DNA of 7,411 nucleotides from an uncultured Collinsella sp. (lineage in GTDB: Bacteria > Actinomycetota > Coriobacteriia > Coriobacteriales > Coriobacteriaceae): positions 1 to 7,411 of the forward strand of contig CAADVJ010000060.1 in NCBI GenBank assembly GCA_900752475.1, in the 5' to 3' direction. This document shows positions 1 to 5,084 of this stretch, one piece after another. Each line of letters starts with the position of its first letter. The stretch's first letter is position 1. Below the pieces are notes generated by a model that was not told the DNA's origin, ran no database searches, and saw only the letters and a program-made list of their open reading frames with translations. Position numbers and translations under genes: made by a program.

Positions 1-17
1 CTCCGCCGGCCTTTTTT
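1..17 (+). terminator. 3' part of a Rho-independent terminator cut by the window edge
   Basis: The window opens with CTCCGCCGGCC followed by six T. This looks like the descending arm and U-tract of an intrinsic terminator whose ascending arm lies before position 1. It would end the transcript of an upstream plus-strand gene just before the mupG ribosome binding site. The pairing arm cannot be seen, so this is inferred from the GC-rich arm plus T-run alone. Confidence 0.45.
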
Positions 18-33
18 AAAGGAGCGTTGAAGC

Positions 34-1086
34 GTGAAAACGGGTATTTCGATTTATCTTTCCAGCCCTCTGCAGGATATTGAGCGGACGATTGAGCGTG
101 GTGCCGCGGCGGGTGCGCGCTATGCGTTCACCTCGCTGCATATTCCCGAGGATGGGGGAGCGGCGTATGCCGATAAGGTCCGTCATGTGCTGTCGCTGCT
201 TTCCGCCCGCGGCATTGCGCTCATTGCCGATGTGGGGCCGCGTACGTGCGATTTGCTCGGGCTTGAGCGCATCGAGGACCTGCGCGATCTGGGGTTGGAA
301 TACCTTCGTTTGGACTATGGCTTTAGCGCCCAACGGGTCGCGGAGCTGTCCGGTGTATTTCGCATTGTGGTCAATGCATCGACAGTGAGTTCTGATGAAA
401 TCGCATCGTGGCGTGAGGCCGGTGCCGATGTGACTCGTTTTGCCGCCTGCCACAATTTTTACCCCAAGCCTTATACCGGTTTAGCTCTGGAGGACATTGC
501 TCGGGTGAATCTTCGTCTTGCGGCGCTTGGATTCGAAATCATGGCTTTTGTGCCGGGTGATGCTAACGTTCGCGGGCCGGTATTCGAGGGACTGCCGACG
601 GTCGAGGCGCAGCGCGGTCGCGCGTCAAAGGTTGCTCTCAATATGCTTGAGCTTGCACATGGCGGCGATTGCGACATTGTGTTGGTCGGCGACCCCGATC
701 TATCCGATGCGGGCTGGGCGCAGTTTGCTCAAGTTTCCGCCGGATACGTGGACCTGCAATGTGAGCTTGAGCCCGGTTATGCCTATGTGCGCGGGCAGAT
801 TCATCACGACCGGCCCGACTCGAGCGTCCTCATCTTTAGGTCTCAGGAGTCACGTACGACGCATAAGCCGGATTCCGTGCCGACGGATGCCGGAGCCGGC
901 CTGCCGCGAAAGGCGGGGTCGATCGCTGTGAGCAATAGCGGATATGGGCGCTACGAAGGCGAGCTTGAGATTGCGCGGGTCGATCTTCCCGGTGACGAGC
1001 GCATGAACGTTGCGGGCCATATCACGCCCGAGGCAATGGAACTGCTGCCGTTTATCAAGCGCGGATTCGGGGTACGGTTCGTTTAA
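34..1086 (+). CDS. mupG: MupG/DUF871 family 6-phospho-N-acetylmuramidase
   Basis: This 350-residue protein starts at GTG. AAAGGAG (18-24) lies 9 nt upstream, and no better-placed ATG exists. Family signatures are visible in order: the first barrel strand with ISIYLSS (5-11), TSLHIPED (33-40), HNFYPKPYTGL (140-150), GPVFEGLPTVEAQRG (181-195) and NSGYGRYEGELEIA (301-314). Residues 1 to about 240 should form a TIM barrel and about 250-350 the small C-terminal cyclophilin-like domain. Length is typical for the family. Characterised members (Staphylococcus aureus MupG) hydrolyse cytoplasmic MurNAc-6-phosphate-GlcNAc, made by a PTS transporter, to MurNAc-6-phosphate and GlcNAc during peptidoglycan recycling. 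No murQ or PTS gene follows; partners could lie upstream of the window. The family call is firm, but the exact substrate is inferred. Confidence 0.9.
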   Translation: MKTGISIYLSSPLQDIERTIERGAAAGARYAFTSLHIPEDGGAAYADKVRHVLSLLSARGIALIADVGPRTCDLLGLERIEDLRDLGLEYLRLDYGFSAQRVAELSGVFRIVVNASTVSSDEIASWREAGADVTRFAACHNFYPKPYTGLALEDIARVNLRLAALGFEIMAFVPGDANVRGPVFEGLPTVEAQRGRASKVALNMLELAHGGDCDIVLVGDPDLSDAGWAQFAQVSAGYVDLQCELEPGYAYVRGQIHHDRPDSSVLIFRSQESRTTHKPDSVPTDAGAGLPRKAGSIAVSNSGYGRYEGELEIARVDLPGDERMNVAGHITPEAMELLPFIKRGFGVRFV

Positions 1087-1102
1087 CGTGTGACCCGCGG
1101 GC

Positions 1103-1108
1103 TACAAT
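1103..1108 (+). promoter_or_regulatory. Possible -10 element for the ArsC/Spx-like gene
   Basis: TACAAT lies 70 nt before the start codon at 1179, in the gap after mupG. No convincing -35 hexamer is present: TTTAAC at 1082-1087 gives only a 15-nt spacer and overlaps the mupG stop. It suggests that the downstream gene has its own promoter, but the support is one hexamer. Confidence 0.3.
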
Positions 1109-1178
1109 TGGCCCATCATACGAAGGCGCCTCGTGTGGCGTGTGCCTGCGTTGACCGATCTATATTCGGAGGATTTCC

Positions 1179-1538
1179 ATGACCGTACTGTTTGTTGAAT
1201 ATCCCAAGTGCTCGACCTGTAAGAAGGCCAAGGCATGGCTGGACGAACATGGGGTAGAGTACATCGACCGCGATATCGTTTTGGACAATCCCACGGCTGA
1301 TGAGCTTGCGACCTGGATTGCTCGTTCGGGGCTGCCGGTGCGGCGTTTCTTTAATTCGTCGGGCATGAAATATCGAGAGCTGGGCCTGAAGGCGCGTCTG
1401 GATGCGGGCATGACGGATCGGGAGTGCTACGAGCTGCTGGCGACCGACGGCATGCTGGTCAAGCGTCCGCTGCTGGTGGGCGACGACTTTGCGATTCCCG
1501 GCTTTAGGGAAGCGGCTTGGGCCGAGGCGTTGCTGTAG
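1179..1538 (+). CDS. ArsC/Spx-family thioredoxin-fold protein (YusI/arsenate reductase-like)
   Basis: This 119-residue protein starts at ATG with GGAGGA (1168-1173) 5 nt upstream. The N-terminus runs strand-loop into PKCSTCKKAK (9-18), so the redox pair is C11 and C14 at the start of the first helix. It continues with FFNSSGMKYRELGLK (57-71), then LLATDGMLVKRPLLV (86-100) and a C-terminal GFREAAW (108-114). This layout is typical of the 110-120 residue 'arsenate reductase family' proteins related to Spx and MgsR. CxxC members of this group include both RNA-polymerase-binding redox regulators and proteins of unknown role. The KRPLLV stretch corresponds to the RPI region of ArsC and Spx. Arsenate reduction is not supported by context, since no ars genes are nearby. 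A cytoplasmic thiol-redox or regulatory role is a guess. Confidence 0.85.
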   Translation: MTVLFVEYPKCSTCKKAKAWLDEHGVEYIDRDIVLDNPTADELATWIARSGLPVRRFFNSSGMKYRELGLKARLDAGMTDRECYELLATDGMLVKRPLLVGDDFAIPGFREAAWAEALL

Positions 1539-1545
1539 CGGCTGC

Positions 1546-1715
1546 GGAAAGTGCGACCCGGAATTCGCTTCCAGAATGGGATGCGCTTTCCCAAAGTGGC
1601 CGGTTGCGGAAAGCACGTCCCATTCTGAGCTTCGATTGTGGGACACGGTTTCCGGTTGAGGGCTCGACGGGAAAGTGGGGACCAGTTTGAGCTTGAAATC
1701 TGGGACGCACTTTCC
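1546..1715. repeat. Three tandem 46-nt imperfect palindromes with an exact 62-nt period
   Basis: Units lie at 1546-1591, 1608-1653 and 1670-1715. Each is exactly 46 nt, begins GGAAAG and ends TTTCC, and the two spacers are both 16 nt. The arms resemble GGAAAGYGCGTCCCA and its inverse; unit 1 pairs 13 of 14 positions counting two G-U, and unit 2 pairs 12 of 15. The central loops share GCTT at the same offset. The array fills the gap between two convergent genes, and no T-run follows any unit on either strand, so these are not ordinary terminators. They resemble REP-type palindromic elements, but I cannot assign them to a named family. Confidence 0.85.
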
Positions 1716-1734
1716 GCCGGCGGGCCTGCCCCAG

Positions 1735-2145
1735 TCAGTCCGCCAGCTGCGCCCATTCGTGCGGATCGTAGACCTTTACGTGCTTGTTGGGCTTGCCGCT
1801 CCAGTACTCCTCGTCCATAAAGGGCAGATATGCCTGAACGCCGGGGCAGATAAAGGGAATCCGCTGCTGTTGCAGTCGCTCGCGCTGGCGCTGCTCCAGA
1901 TGCGCCTCGGATATGACGGTCGGCATGCCGGACAGCTCGACGAGGCTTGCCTGGATTCGCTTAAGGTCGGGGAGTCCCGTGTGCCATGACATCCGCATGA
2001 TCAAAAAGGATGCCCGGCGGTATTTTGCCTGCACCACAGTAATGGCGGGGCGCAGTGTGGGATGGATTTTGTCCCGTTCGGGCCAAAGGTCGGCAGTGAT
2101 CTCGAGGCCCAGGGTCTCCCATAGGTAATCAAGCTCTTCGTCCAT
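1735..2145 (-). CDS. Hypothetical protein resembling the non-HTH domain of MarR-like regulators
   Basis: This 136-residue protein has GC-rich third codon positions typical of a real gene, and GAGG lies 5 nt before its ATG. It is soluble, with no signal peptide or membrane segment. The recognisable part is residues 45-110: a short strand (ASFLIMRM), a helix (DLKRIQASLVELSG), a strand (MPTVIS), a helix rich in Gln and Arg (HLEQRQRERLQQQ) and then RIPFICPGVQAYLPFM. From memory, 'IPF(V/I)xPGxQxYLPF' occurs at the end of the N-terminal domain in some Firmicutes MarR-like winged-helix proteins, just before the DNA-binding part. Here the protein ends shortly after (EWAQLAD), so no helix-turn-helix is present. 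It may be a free-standing sensor or toxin-antitoxin-like domain, or a relic of a longer regulator. Function is unknown; the gene is likely, the family link tentative. Confidence 0.65.
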   Translation of the reverse strand: MDEELDYLWETLGLEITADLWPERDKIHPTLRPAITVVQAKYRRASFLIMRMSWHTGLPDLKRIQASLVELSGMPTVISEAHLEQRQRERLQQQRIPFICPGVQAYLPFMDEEYWSGKPNKHVKVYDPHEWAQLAD

Positions 2146-2309
2146 GGCGCCTCATATCTACGCGATCATTGATACTTCGATTGTGTTGCCTGGCGCTATC
2201 GTTTTCACGGTAGAATCTGCCAACGGTTGACGGCTACCGCTCGCGGCGTTTTGCCCTTCGCGTACAGCGGTTGGCTTCACAGGTCCTTCACGGGTTGGAC
2301 TAAATTAGG

Positions 2310-2344
2310 CCAATTTGACTGAATTTCAAAAAAGTCAAAATTGG
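2310..2344. promoter_or_regulatory. A+T-rich inverted repeat just upstream of the tRNA promoter (UP-element-like)
   Basis: CCAATTTGACT (2310-2320) and AGTCAAAATTGG (2333-2344) are inverted repeats differing by one extra A, around a 12-nt AT-rich centre. No T-run follows on either strand, so it is not a terminator. Relative to the predicted tRNA start near 2383 it covers about -73 to -39, the usual place for an UP element that binds the RNA polymerase alpha C-terminal domains at stable-RNA promoters. A repressor or activator site is an alternative. Confidence 0.4.
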
Positions 2345-2347
2345 GGC

Positions 2348-2376
2348 TTGCGTCACGGCGAGACTTCCCGTATATT
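2348..2376 (+). promoter_or_regulatory. Promoter of the tRNA-Gln/tRNA-Glu unit
   Basis: TTGCGT (2348-2353) and TATATT (2371-2376) are separated by exactly 17 nt, close to the housekeeping-sigma consensus. Transcription should start near 2383, leaving a leader of about 38 nt before tRNA-Gln for 5' processing. Confidence 0.65.
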
Positions 2377-2420
2377 TCTTTCTTGCGCAAAGGCACAGCC
2401 GAGCGCAGCGATGCAGTCAT

Positions 2421-2494
2421 TGGGATGTCGTCTAATGGCAGGACAGCGGATTCTGGTTCCGTCAATGGGGGTTCGACTCCCTCCATCCCAGCCA
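2421..2494 (+). tRNA. tRNA-Gln, anticodon CUG
   Basis: The acceptor stem TGGGATG (2421-2427) pairs perfectly with CATCCCA (2484-2490), then discriminator G and an encoded CCA. The anticodon stem GCGGA/TCCGT encloses TTCTGGT, placing CTG at positions 34-36, which reads CAG. The weak U1-A72 pair and G73 are known glutaminyl identity elements. The T loop carries GTTCGAC. The T stem GGGGG/CTCCC is intact apart from one G-U pair. Seventeen nt separate it from the next tRNA, in the same transcript. Confidence 0.95.
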
Positions 2495-2511
2495 TTGCAT
2501 TTGCTACATAT

Positions 2512-2588
2512 GGCCCGTTCGTCTAGCGGTTTAGGACGCCGCCCTCTCAAGGCGGAGATCACCAGTTCGAATCTGGTACGGGCTACCA
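2512..2588 (+). tRNA. tRNA-Glu, anticodon CUC
   Basis: Acceptor stem GGCCCGT (2512-2518) pairs with ACGGGCT (2578-2584), with G1-U72 as wobble. Discriminator A and an encoded CCA follow. The anticodon stem CCGCC/GGCGG encloses CTCTCAA, giving anticodon CTC, which reads GAG. The T arm ACCAG-TTCGAAT-CTGGT is perfect. It is cotranscribed with tRNA-Gln and followed 10 nt later by a terminator. Confidence 0.95.
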
Positions 2589-2598
2589 AAATTGAACG

Positions 2599-2626
2599 CC
2601 CGGGCCTCGTAAGAGACCCGGGTTTT
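2599..2626 (+). terminator. Rho-independent terminator of the tRNA unit
   Basis: CCCGGGCCTC (2599-2608) and GAGACCCGGG (2613-2622) form a 10-position stem with one mismatch and a GTAA loop, followed by TTTT. It begins 10 nt after the tRNA-Glu CCA end. Confidence 0.85.
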
Positions 2627-2682
2627 GTGTATTGACCGTATATACGGCGCCTGCCGTGTTTCGCTCAGATCGAGGAGTAGCC

Positions 2683-3600
2683 ATGGATCTGCCCATCAGC
2701 TTGCAAGACATCACGTATGCCGAGAACTATCTGGCGCAGGGCGACTTGGCTACGGCGACGCCGCTGCTGGAGCGTCTGGTGGAGCTCGCCGAGGAGTATA
2801 TTGATGCTGAGTGCAAGACGGAGGAGAAGCGTCAATACTTTAGCTTCGATAGCAAGTTTGAGCGCTTGGCCTATCGCCGCGTGGAGAAGGATCCGCGCGA
2901 GCTCGTGCAGGTCGAGGTGCCGTTTGACCGCCTGTACTCTGACATGGCGTTTGCCTACATTCGCCAGCAGGATTATGTGAGCGCTCGTAATGCCCTGATG
3001 CAGGCTGTGCGTTGGGACCCCATGAACTGCAACTATCGCTTGGATTTGGCCGAGCTGTTCCGCGCACTCGAGGACAAGCAGGAATGGGCATCGCTCTCGT
3101 TCTCGGTGCTGGAGCGTGCAAGCGATGGCAAGTGCGCCGCCCGCGCTTACGCCAATCTAGGTCAGTACTTCTTGGAGCCCGAGACCGAGAACGTTTCGGC
3201 TGCCGTGGGCTGCGCGCGTCTGGCGCTGCGCCTGGCGCCCAACGATGCGCATACGACGCGCCTGCTCAACAAGATCCATACCACCTATCCGGATGCCGCT
3301 GATGAGAGCGACGACCACGTGATGGGTGAATTGGCCCTGCAAGGCGTGCCGACCTCGCCTTCGGCCGAGATTGCCATCTGCCTGATTATGTGCGCGACCG
3401 ATGCTGCAAGCGACGGCGACAAGCAGGAGGCGACGCGCCTGACGGTACGTGCTCGCGACTTGGTGGGCGAGGAGGCCTGCGCGGCGATTATCAAACTGGT
3501 GCGCGAGAGCGATGCCGAGCTCAATGCCGAGCGCAAGGCAAAGCGCGAGACTGCGGGCTCAAACGCCGATGGAGCCAAGGAGGCCGGCGATGCCCAGTAA
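2683..3600 (+). CDS. Tetratricopeptide-repeat protein upstream of smpB
   Basis: This 305-residue protein is called from the ATG at 2683, because GAGGAG (2672-2677) lies 5 nt before it. An upstream in-frame TTG at 2632 has no comparable site. There is no signal peptide or membrane segment, so it should be cytoplasmic. A canonical TPR is readable at 84-117 (YSDMAFAYIRQQDYVSARNA, then AVRWDPMN) and a second at about 155-188 (AYANLGQYF, then ARLALRLAPND). A helix pair at 8-40 resembles a divergent repeat. The C-terminus (277-305) is charged and probably disordered. The reading frame overlaps smpB by 11 nt, implying translational coupling. TPR domains bind other proteins; the partner is unknown. 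No clear promoter separates it from the tRNA terminator. Confidence 0.85.
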   Translation: MDLPISLQDITYAENYLAQGDLATATPLLERLVELAEEYIDAECKTEEKRQYFSFDSKFERLAYRRVEKDPRELVQVEVPFDRLYSDMAFAYIRQQDYVSARNALMQAVRWDPMNCNYRLDLAELFRALEDKQEWASLSFSVLERASDGKCAARAYANLGQYFLEPETENVSAAVGCARLALRLAPNDAHTTRLLNKIHTTYPDAADESDDHVMGELALQGVPTSPSAEIAICLIMCATDAASDGDKQEATRLTVRARDLVGEEACAAIIKLVRESDAELNAERKAKRETAGSNADGAKEAGDAQ

Positions 3601-4060
3601 GCGCGAGCGCAAACTCATTTCCAAGAATCGCTCGGCACATCACGAGTACTTTATCGATGAGACGTTCGAATGCGGTATTGAACTGAGTGGCACCGAGGTC
3701 AAGTCGATTCGCGAGCGCGCCTGCCAGATCACCGATACCTTCGCGCTGATCCGCGGCGGGGAGTGCTGGCTCGTCGGCCTGCATATTCACCCTTATAGCC
3801 ATGGTGGCGTGTGGAATCGCGATCCCGATCGTCGGCGTCGTCTGCTGCTGCACCGCAAGGAGATCGACTTTCTTGACGGCAAACTTCGCAACCGTGGTTA
3901 TGCGCTGGTTCCGTTGGAGCTCTACTTTAATACGGACGGCCGCGTAAAGCTGCTGCTGGGTCTGGGTCGCGGCAAGAAGCTCTACGACAAGCGCGAGGAC
4001 ATGGCCAAGCGTGATGTCCAACGCGAGATCGACCGCGCCCTTAAGGAACGCAACCGCTAG
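3590..4060 (+). CDS. smpB: SsrA-binding protein SmpB
   Basis: This 156-residue protein is normal length for SmpB. The ATG at 3590 has a perfect AAGGAGG (3577-3583) 6 nt upstream, inside the TPR gene, so the frame-open region before it is not used. Conserved blocks are all present: GIELSGTEVKSIR (29-41), HPYSHGGVWNRDPDRRRRLL (67-86), LLHRKEIDFL (86-95), GYALVPLELYF (103-113) and LGLGRGKKLYDKRE (123-136). A basic C-terminal tail (137-156) follows. SmpB forms an OB-fold barrel that binds tmRNA, and its tail enters the empty mRNA channel to start trans-translation of stalled ribosomes. The tmRNA gene ssrA is not in this window. Expression is probably coupled to the overlapping TPR gene. Confidence 0.97.
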   Translation: MPSKRERKLISKNRSAHHEYFIDETFECGIELSGTEVKSIRERACQITDTFALIRGGECWLVGLHIHPYSHGGVWNRDPDRRRRLLLHRKEIDFLDGKLRNRGYALVPLELYFNTDGRVKLLLGLGRGKKLYDKREDMAKRDVQREIDRALKERNR

Positions 4061-4072
4061 GCACTCTGTATA

Positions 4073-4139
4073 AGTTGCGGTGGAATACGGACTGTTTTGC
4101 CTGTTTGAGGGGCTATTCAGTCCCTATTTCACCGCAACT
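4073..4139. repeat. Long hairpin repeat: 22-nt inverted arms around a 23-nt loop
   Basis: The arm at 4073-4094 is inverse-complementary to 4118-4139, with one G-T pair and one mismatch in 22 positions. It begins AGTTGCGGTGGAATA and ends TATTTCACCGCAACT. The loop (4095-4117) contains GCC and GGC that could extend the helix. It starts 12 nt after the smpB stop, well before the terminator at 4182. There is no T-tract after it on either strand, so it is not a simple terminator. It resembles an intergenic palindromic repeat or small MITE. I recall similar GTTGCGGTGAAATA repeats in Collinsella genomes but cannot verify this here. Confidence 0.8.
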
Positions 4140-4181
4140 GCGGGCGTCTCATCTTTCTTACTGTTCTGACACATATGTCTC

Positions 4182-4215
4182 AAAGGCGGCGTCCGTTATG
4201 GGTGCCGCCTTTTTT
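4182..4215 (+). terminator. Rho-independent terminator after smpB
   Basis: AAAGGCGGC (4182-4190) and GCCGCCTTT (4204-4212) form the stem, with a 13-nt loop and a T-run through 4215. It ends the TPR-smpB transcript 122 nt after the smpB stop and insulates the flavin reductase gene. Confidence 0.85.
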
Positions 4216-4266
4216 GTGGGTACATACATTCATGAGGTTCCAACCCGGGTTAGGGGAGTGATCGTT

Positions 4267-4770
4267 ATGGACAAAACTGCGTTCTTTACCATGCCGAGCG
4301 GTCTGTACGTGGTGAGCGCTGCGGCAGACGGGTTGCGCGCCGGCTGCGTCATCAACACTGCGGTGCAGGTGACGTCCATGCCGCCGCGTATTTCGGTTGC
4401 CGTGAACAAGGACAATGTCACCTCGGGCGTCATCGCATCGGCCAAAGCGTTCGCGCTGACCGTGATCGATCAGACCGCCGACATGCTCTACATCGGTAAC
4501 TTTGGGTTCCGCACCAGCAGCGATTATGACAAGTTTGCCAAATACGAGACCCGCGAGACGGCTCTGGGCATGCTCTATGTGCCCGAGCACGCGGCGGCCC
4601 TGTTTAGCTGCCGTTTGATCGACACTGTGGATGTGGGCACGCATCTGCTGTTTATTGGCGAGGTCGAGGATGCCGAGCGCCTGAGCGACGAGACGCCGCT
4701 GACGTACGACTACTATCACAAGGTTCTGAAGGGCAAGACGCCGCCGAAGGCCTCGTCGTATCAAGGCTAG
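4267..4770 (+). CDS. Flavin reductase-like FMN-binding protein (rubredoxin partner)
   Basis: This 167-residue protein starts at the ATG at 4267, with AGGGGAG (4252-4258) 8 nt upstream; the open frame further upstream runs through the terminator and is not coding. It matches the split-barrel flavin reductase family that forms the N-terminal half of high-molecular-weight rubredoxin. Visible blocks are SGLYVVSAAADG (11-22), GCVINTAVQVTS (26-37, the FMN phosphate region), SVAVNKDN (43-50), GNFGFRTSSDYDKF (77-90), GTHLLFIGEVEDAE (124-137) and a C-terminal LTYDYYHKVLKGKTPP (145-160). In Moorella the fused protein takes electrons from NADH via FMN to rubredoxin and on to flavodiiron proteins that reduce O2 or NO. 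Here the rubredoxin-like module is a separate gene 89 nt downstream. Electron acceptor and donor are inferred. Confidence 0.88.
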   Translation: MDKTAFFTMPSGLYVVSAAADGLRAGCVINTAVQVTSMPPRISVAVNKDNVTSGVIASAKAFALTVIDQTADMLYIGNFGFRTSSDYDKFAKYETRETALGMLYVPEHAAALFSCRLIDTVDVGTHLLFIGEVEDAERLSDETPLTYDYYHKVLKGKTPPKASSYQG

Positions 4771-4787
4771 AATTGTTGTAAAAACAC

Positions 4788-4815
4788 TTGCATTATTTTA
4801 TTGAGAACATATACT
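4788..4815 (+). promoter_or_regulatory. Promoter of the rubredoxin-like gene, overlapped by a TTATT/AATAA inverted repeat
   Basis: TTGCAT (4788-4793) and TATACT (4810-4815) are 16 nt apart in an AT-rich patch, standing out from the GC-rich surroundings. Transcription should begin near 4822, giving a leader of about 38 nt. TTATT (4798-4802) and AATAA (4816-4820) are inverted around a 13-nt centre that includes the -10, so a regulator could bind here. The gene can therefore be made independently of the flavin reductase. Confidence 0.65.
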
Positions 4816-4859
4816 AATAAGCGAAGTACATCACCAGTCGCGTTCGAGAGGAGAACATC

Positions 4860-5003
4860 ATGGCTGAGGAGAAGAAGACGTATAAGTTCGTGTGCGTCGT
4901 TTGCGGTTACGAGGTTGAGGTCGACACGCCCGAGCTGCCCGAGGACTACGTGTGCCCGGTCTGCGGCGTCGGTCCCGATCAGTTTGAGCTCGTCGAGGAG
5001 TAA
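4860..5003 (+). CDS. Short rubredoxin-like protein (47 residues)
   Basis: The ATG has GAGGAG (4848-4853) 6 nt upstream. The protein is small and acidic. It carries two knuckles, C12-V-V-C15-G-Y and C32-P-V-C35-G, the four ligands for one Fe(SCys)4 site. The segment between them is 16 residues, much shorter than in classical ~52-residue rubredoxins, and reads ELPEDYVCPVCGVGPDQFEL (25-44). This form matches rubredoxin modules at the end of rubrerythrins and high-molecular-weight rubredoxins. It should be a cytoplasmic one-electron carrier. Its neighbour encodes the flavin reductase with which this module is fused elsewhere, so the two likely work as a pair. It is too short for most automatic ORF cut-offs. 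The pairing is inferred from gene order. Confidence 0.93.
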   Translation: MAEEKKTYKFVCVVCGYEVEVDTPELPEDYVCPVCGVGPDQFELVEE

Positions 5004-5042
5004 CTCGCAGGCACACGGCGAAAGCCGAACATAGCTCTGTCC

Positions 5043-5078
5043 AAGGGTCCCGGTCGAATTCTCGGCCGGGACCCTTTT
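5043..5078 (+). terminator. Strong Rho-independent terminator after the rubredoxin-like gene
   Basis: A 15-position stem, AAGGGTCCCGGTCGA (5043-5057) with TCGGCCGGGACCCTT (5062-5076), pairs fully with a single G-T pair and an ATTC loop, then continues TTTT (5075-5078). It ends the flavin reductase/rubredoxin transcripts. On the opposite strand there is no T-run, so it is less likely to terminate the convergent mntH transcript. Confidence 0.92.
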
Positions 5079-5084
5079 GATTTA

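Noticed and set aside
1116..1710. Several minus-strand reading frames opposite the ArsC/Spx-like gene and running into the 46-nt palindromes
   Set aside because: They overlap a clearly recognisable plus-strand gene and repeat DNA, have no ribosome binding site that I could accept, and show no protein family features. Repeated residues arise from the repeat units.
2277..2589. Minus-strand reading frames across the tRNA genes, with phrases such as ARTRFELVISAL and GGSRTPIDGTRIRCPA
   Set aside because: They are antisense translations of tRNA-Glu and tRNA-Gln, a well-known source of spurious 'conserved hypothetical' proteins. The tRNA cloverleafs fully explain the sequence.
3521..4021. Minus-strand frame of 166 codons opposite smpB
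   Set aside because: It is the antisense shadow of an unmistakable SmpB sequence, common in GC-rich DNA.
4061..4266. A tmRNA (ssrA) gene next to smpB
   Set aside because: The gap is only 206 nt and lacks the tRNA-like ends, the tag reading frame and the CCA end. It holds the hairpin repeat and a terminator instead.
4180..4764. Minus-strand frame of 194 codons opposite the flavin reductase gene
   Set aside because: It runs into the terminator hairpin, lacks recognisable motifs and mirrors a conserved plus-strand gene.
4801..5034. Plus-strand reading frame of 77 codons rich in Arg and Ser
   Set aside because: It overlaps the rubredoxin-like gene in another frame. The rubredoxin frame has a strong ribosome binding site and both Cys knuckles.
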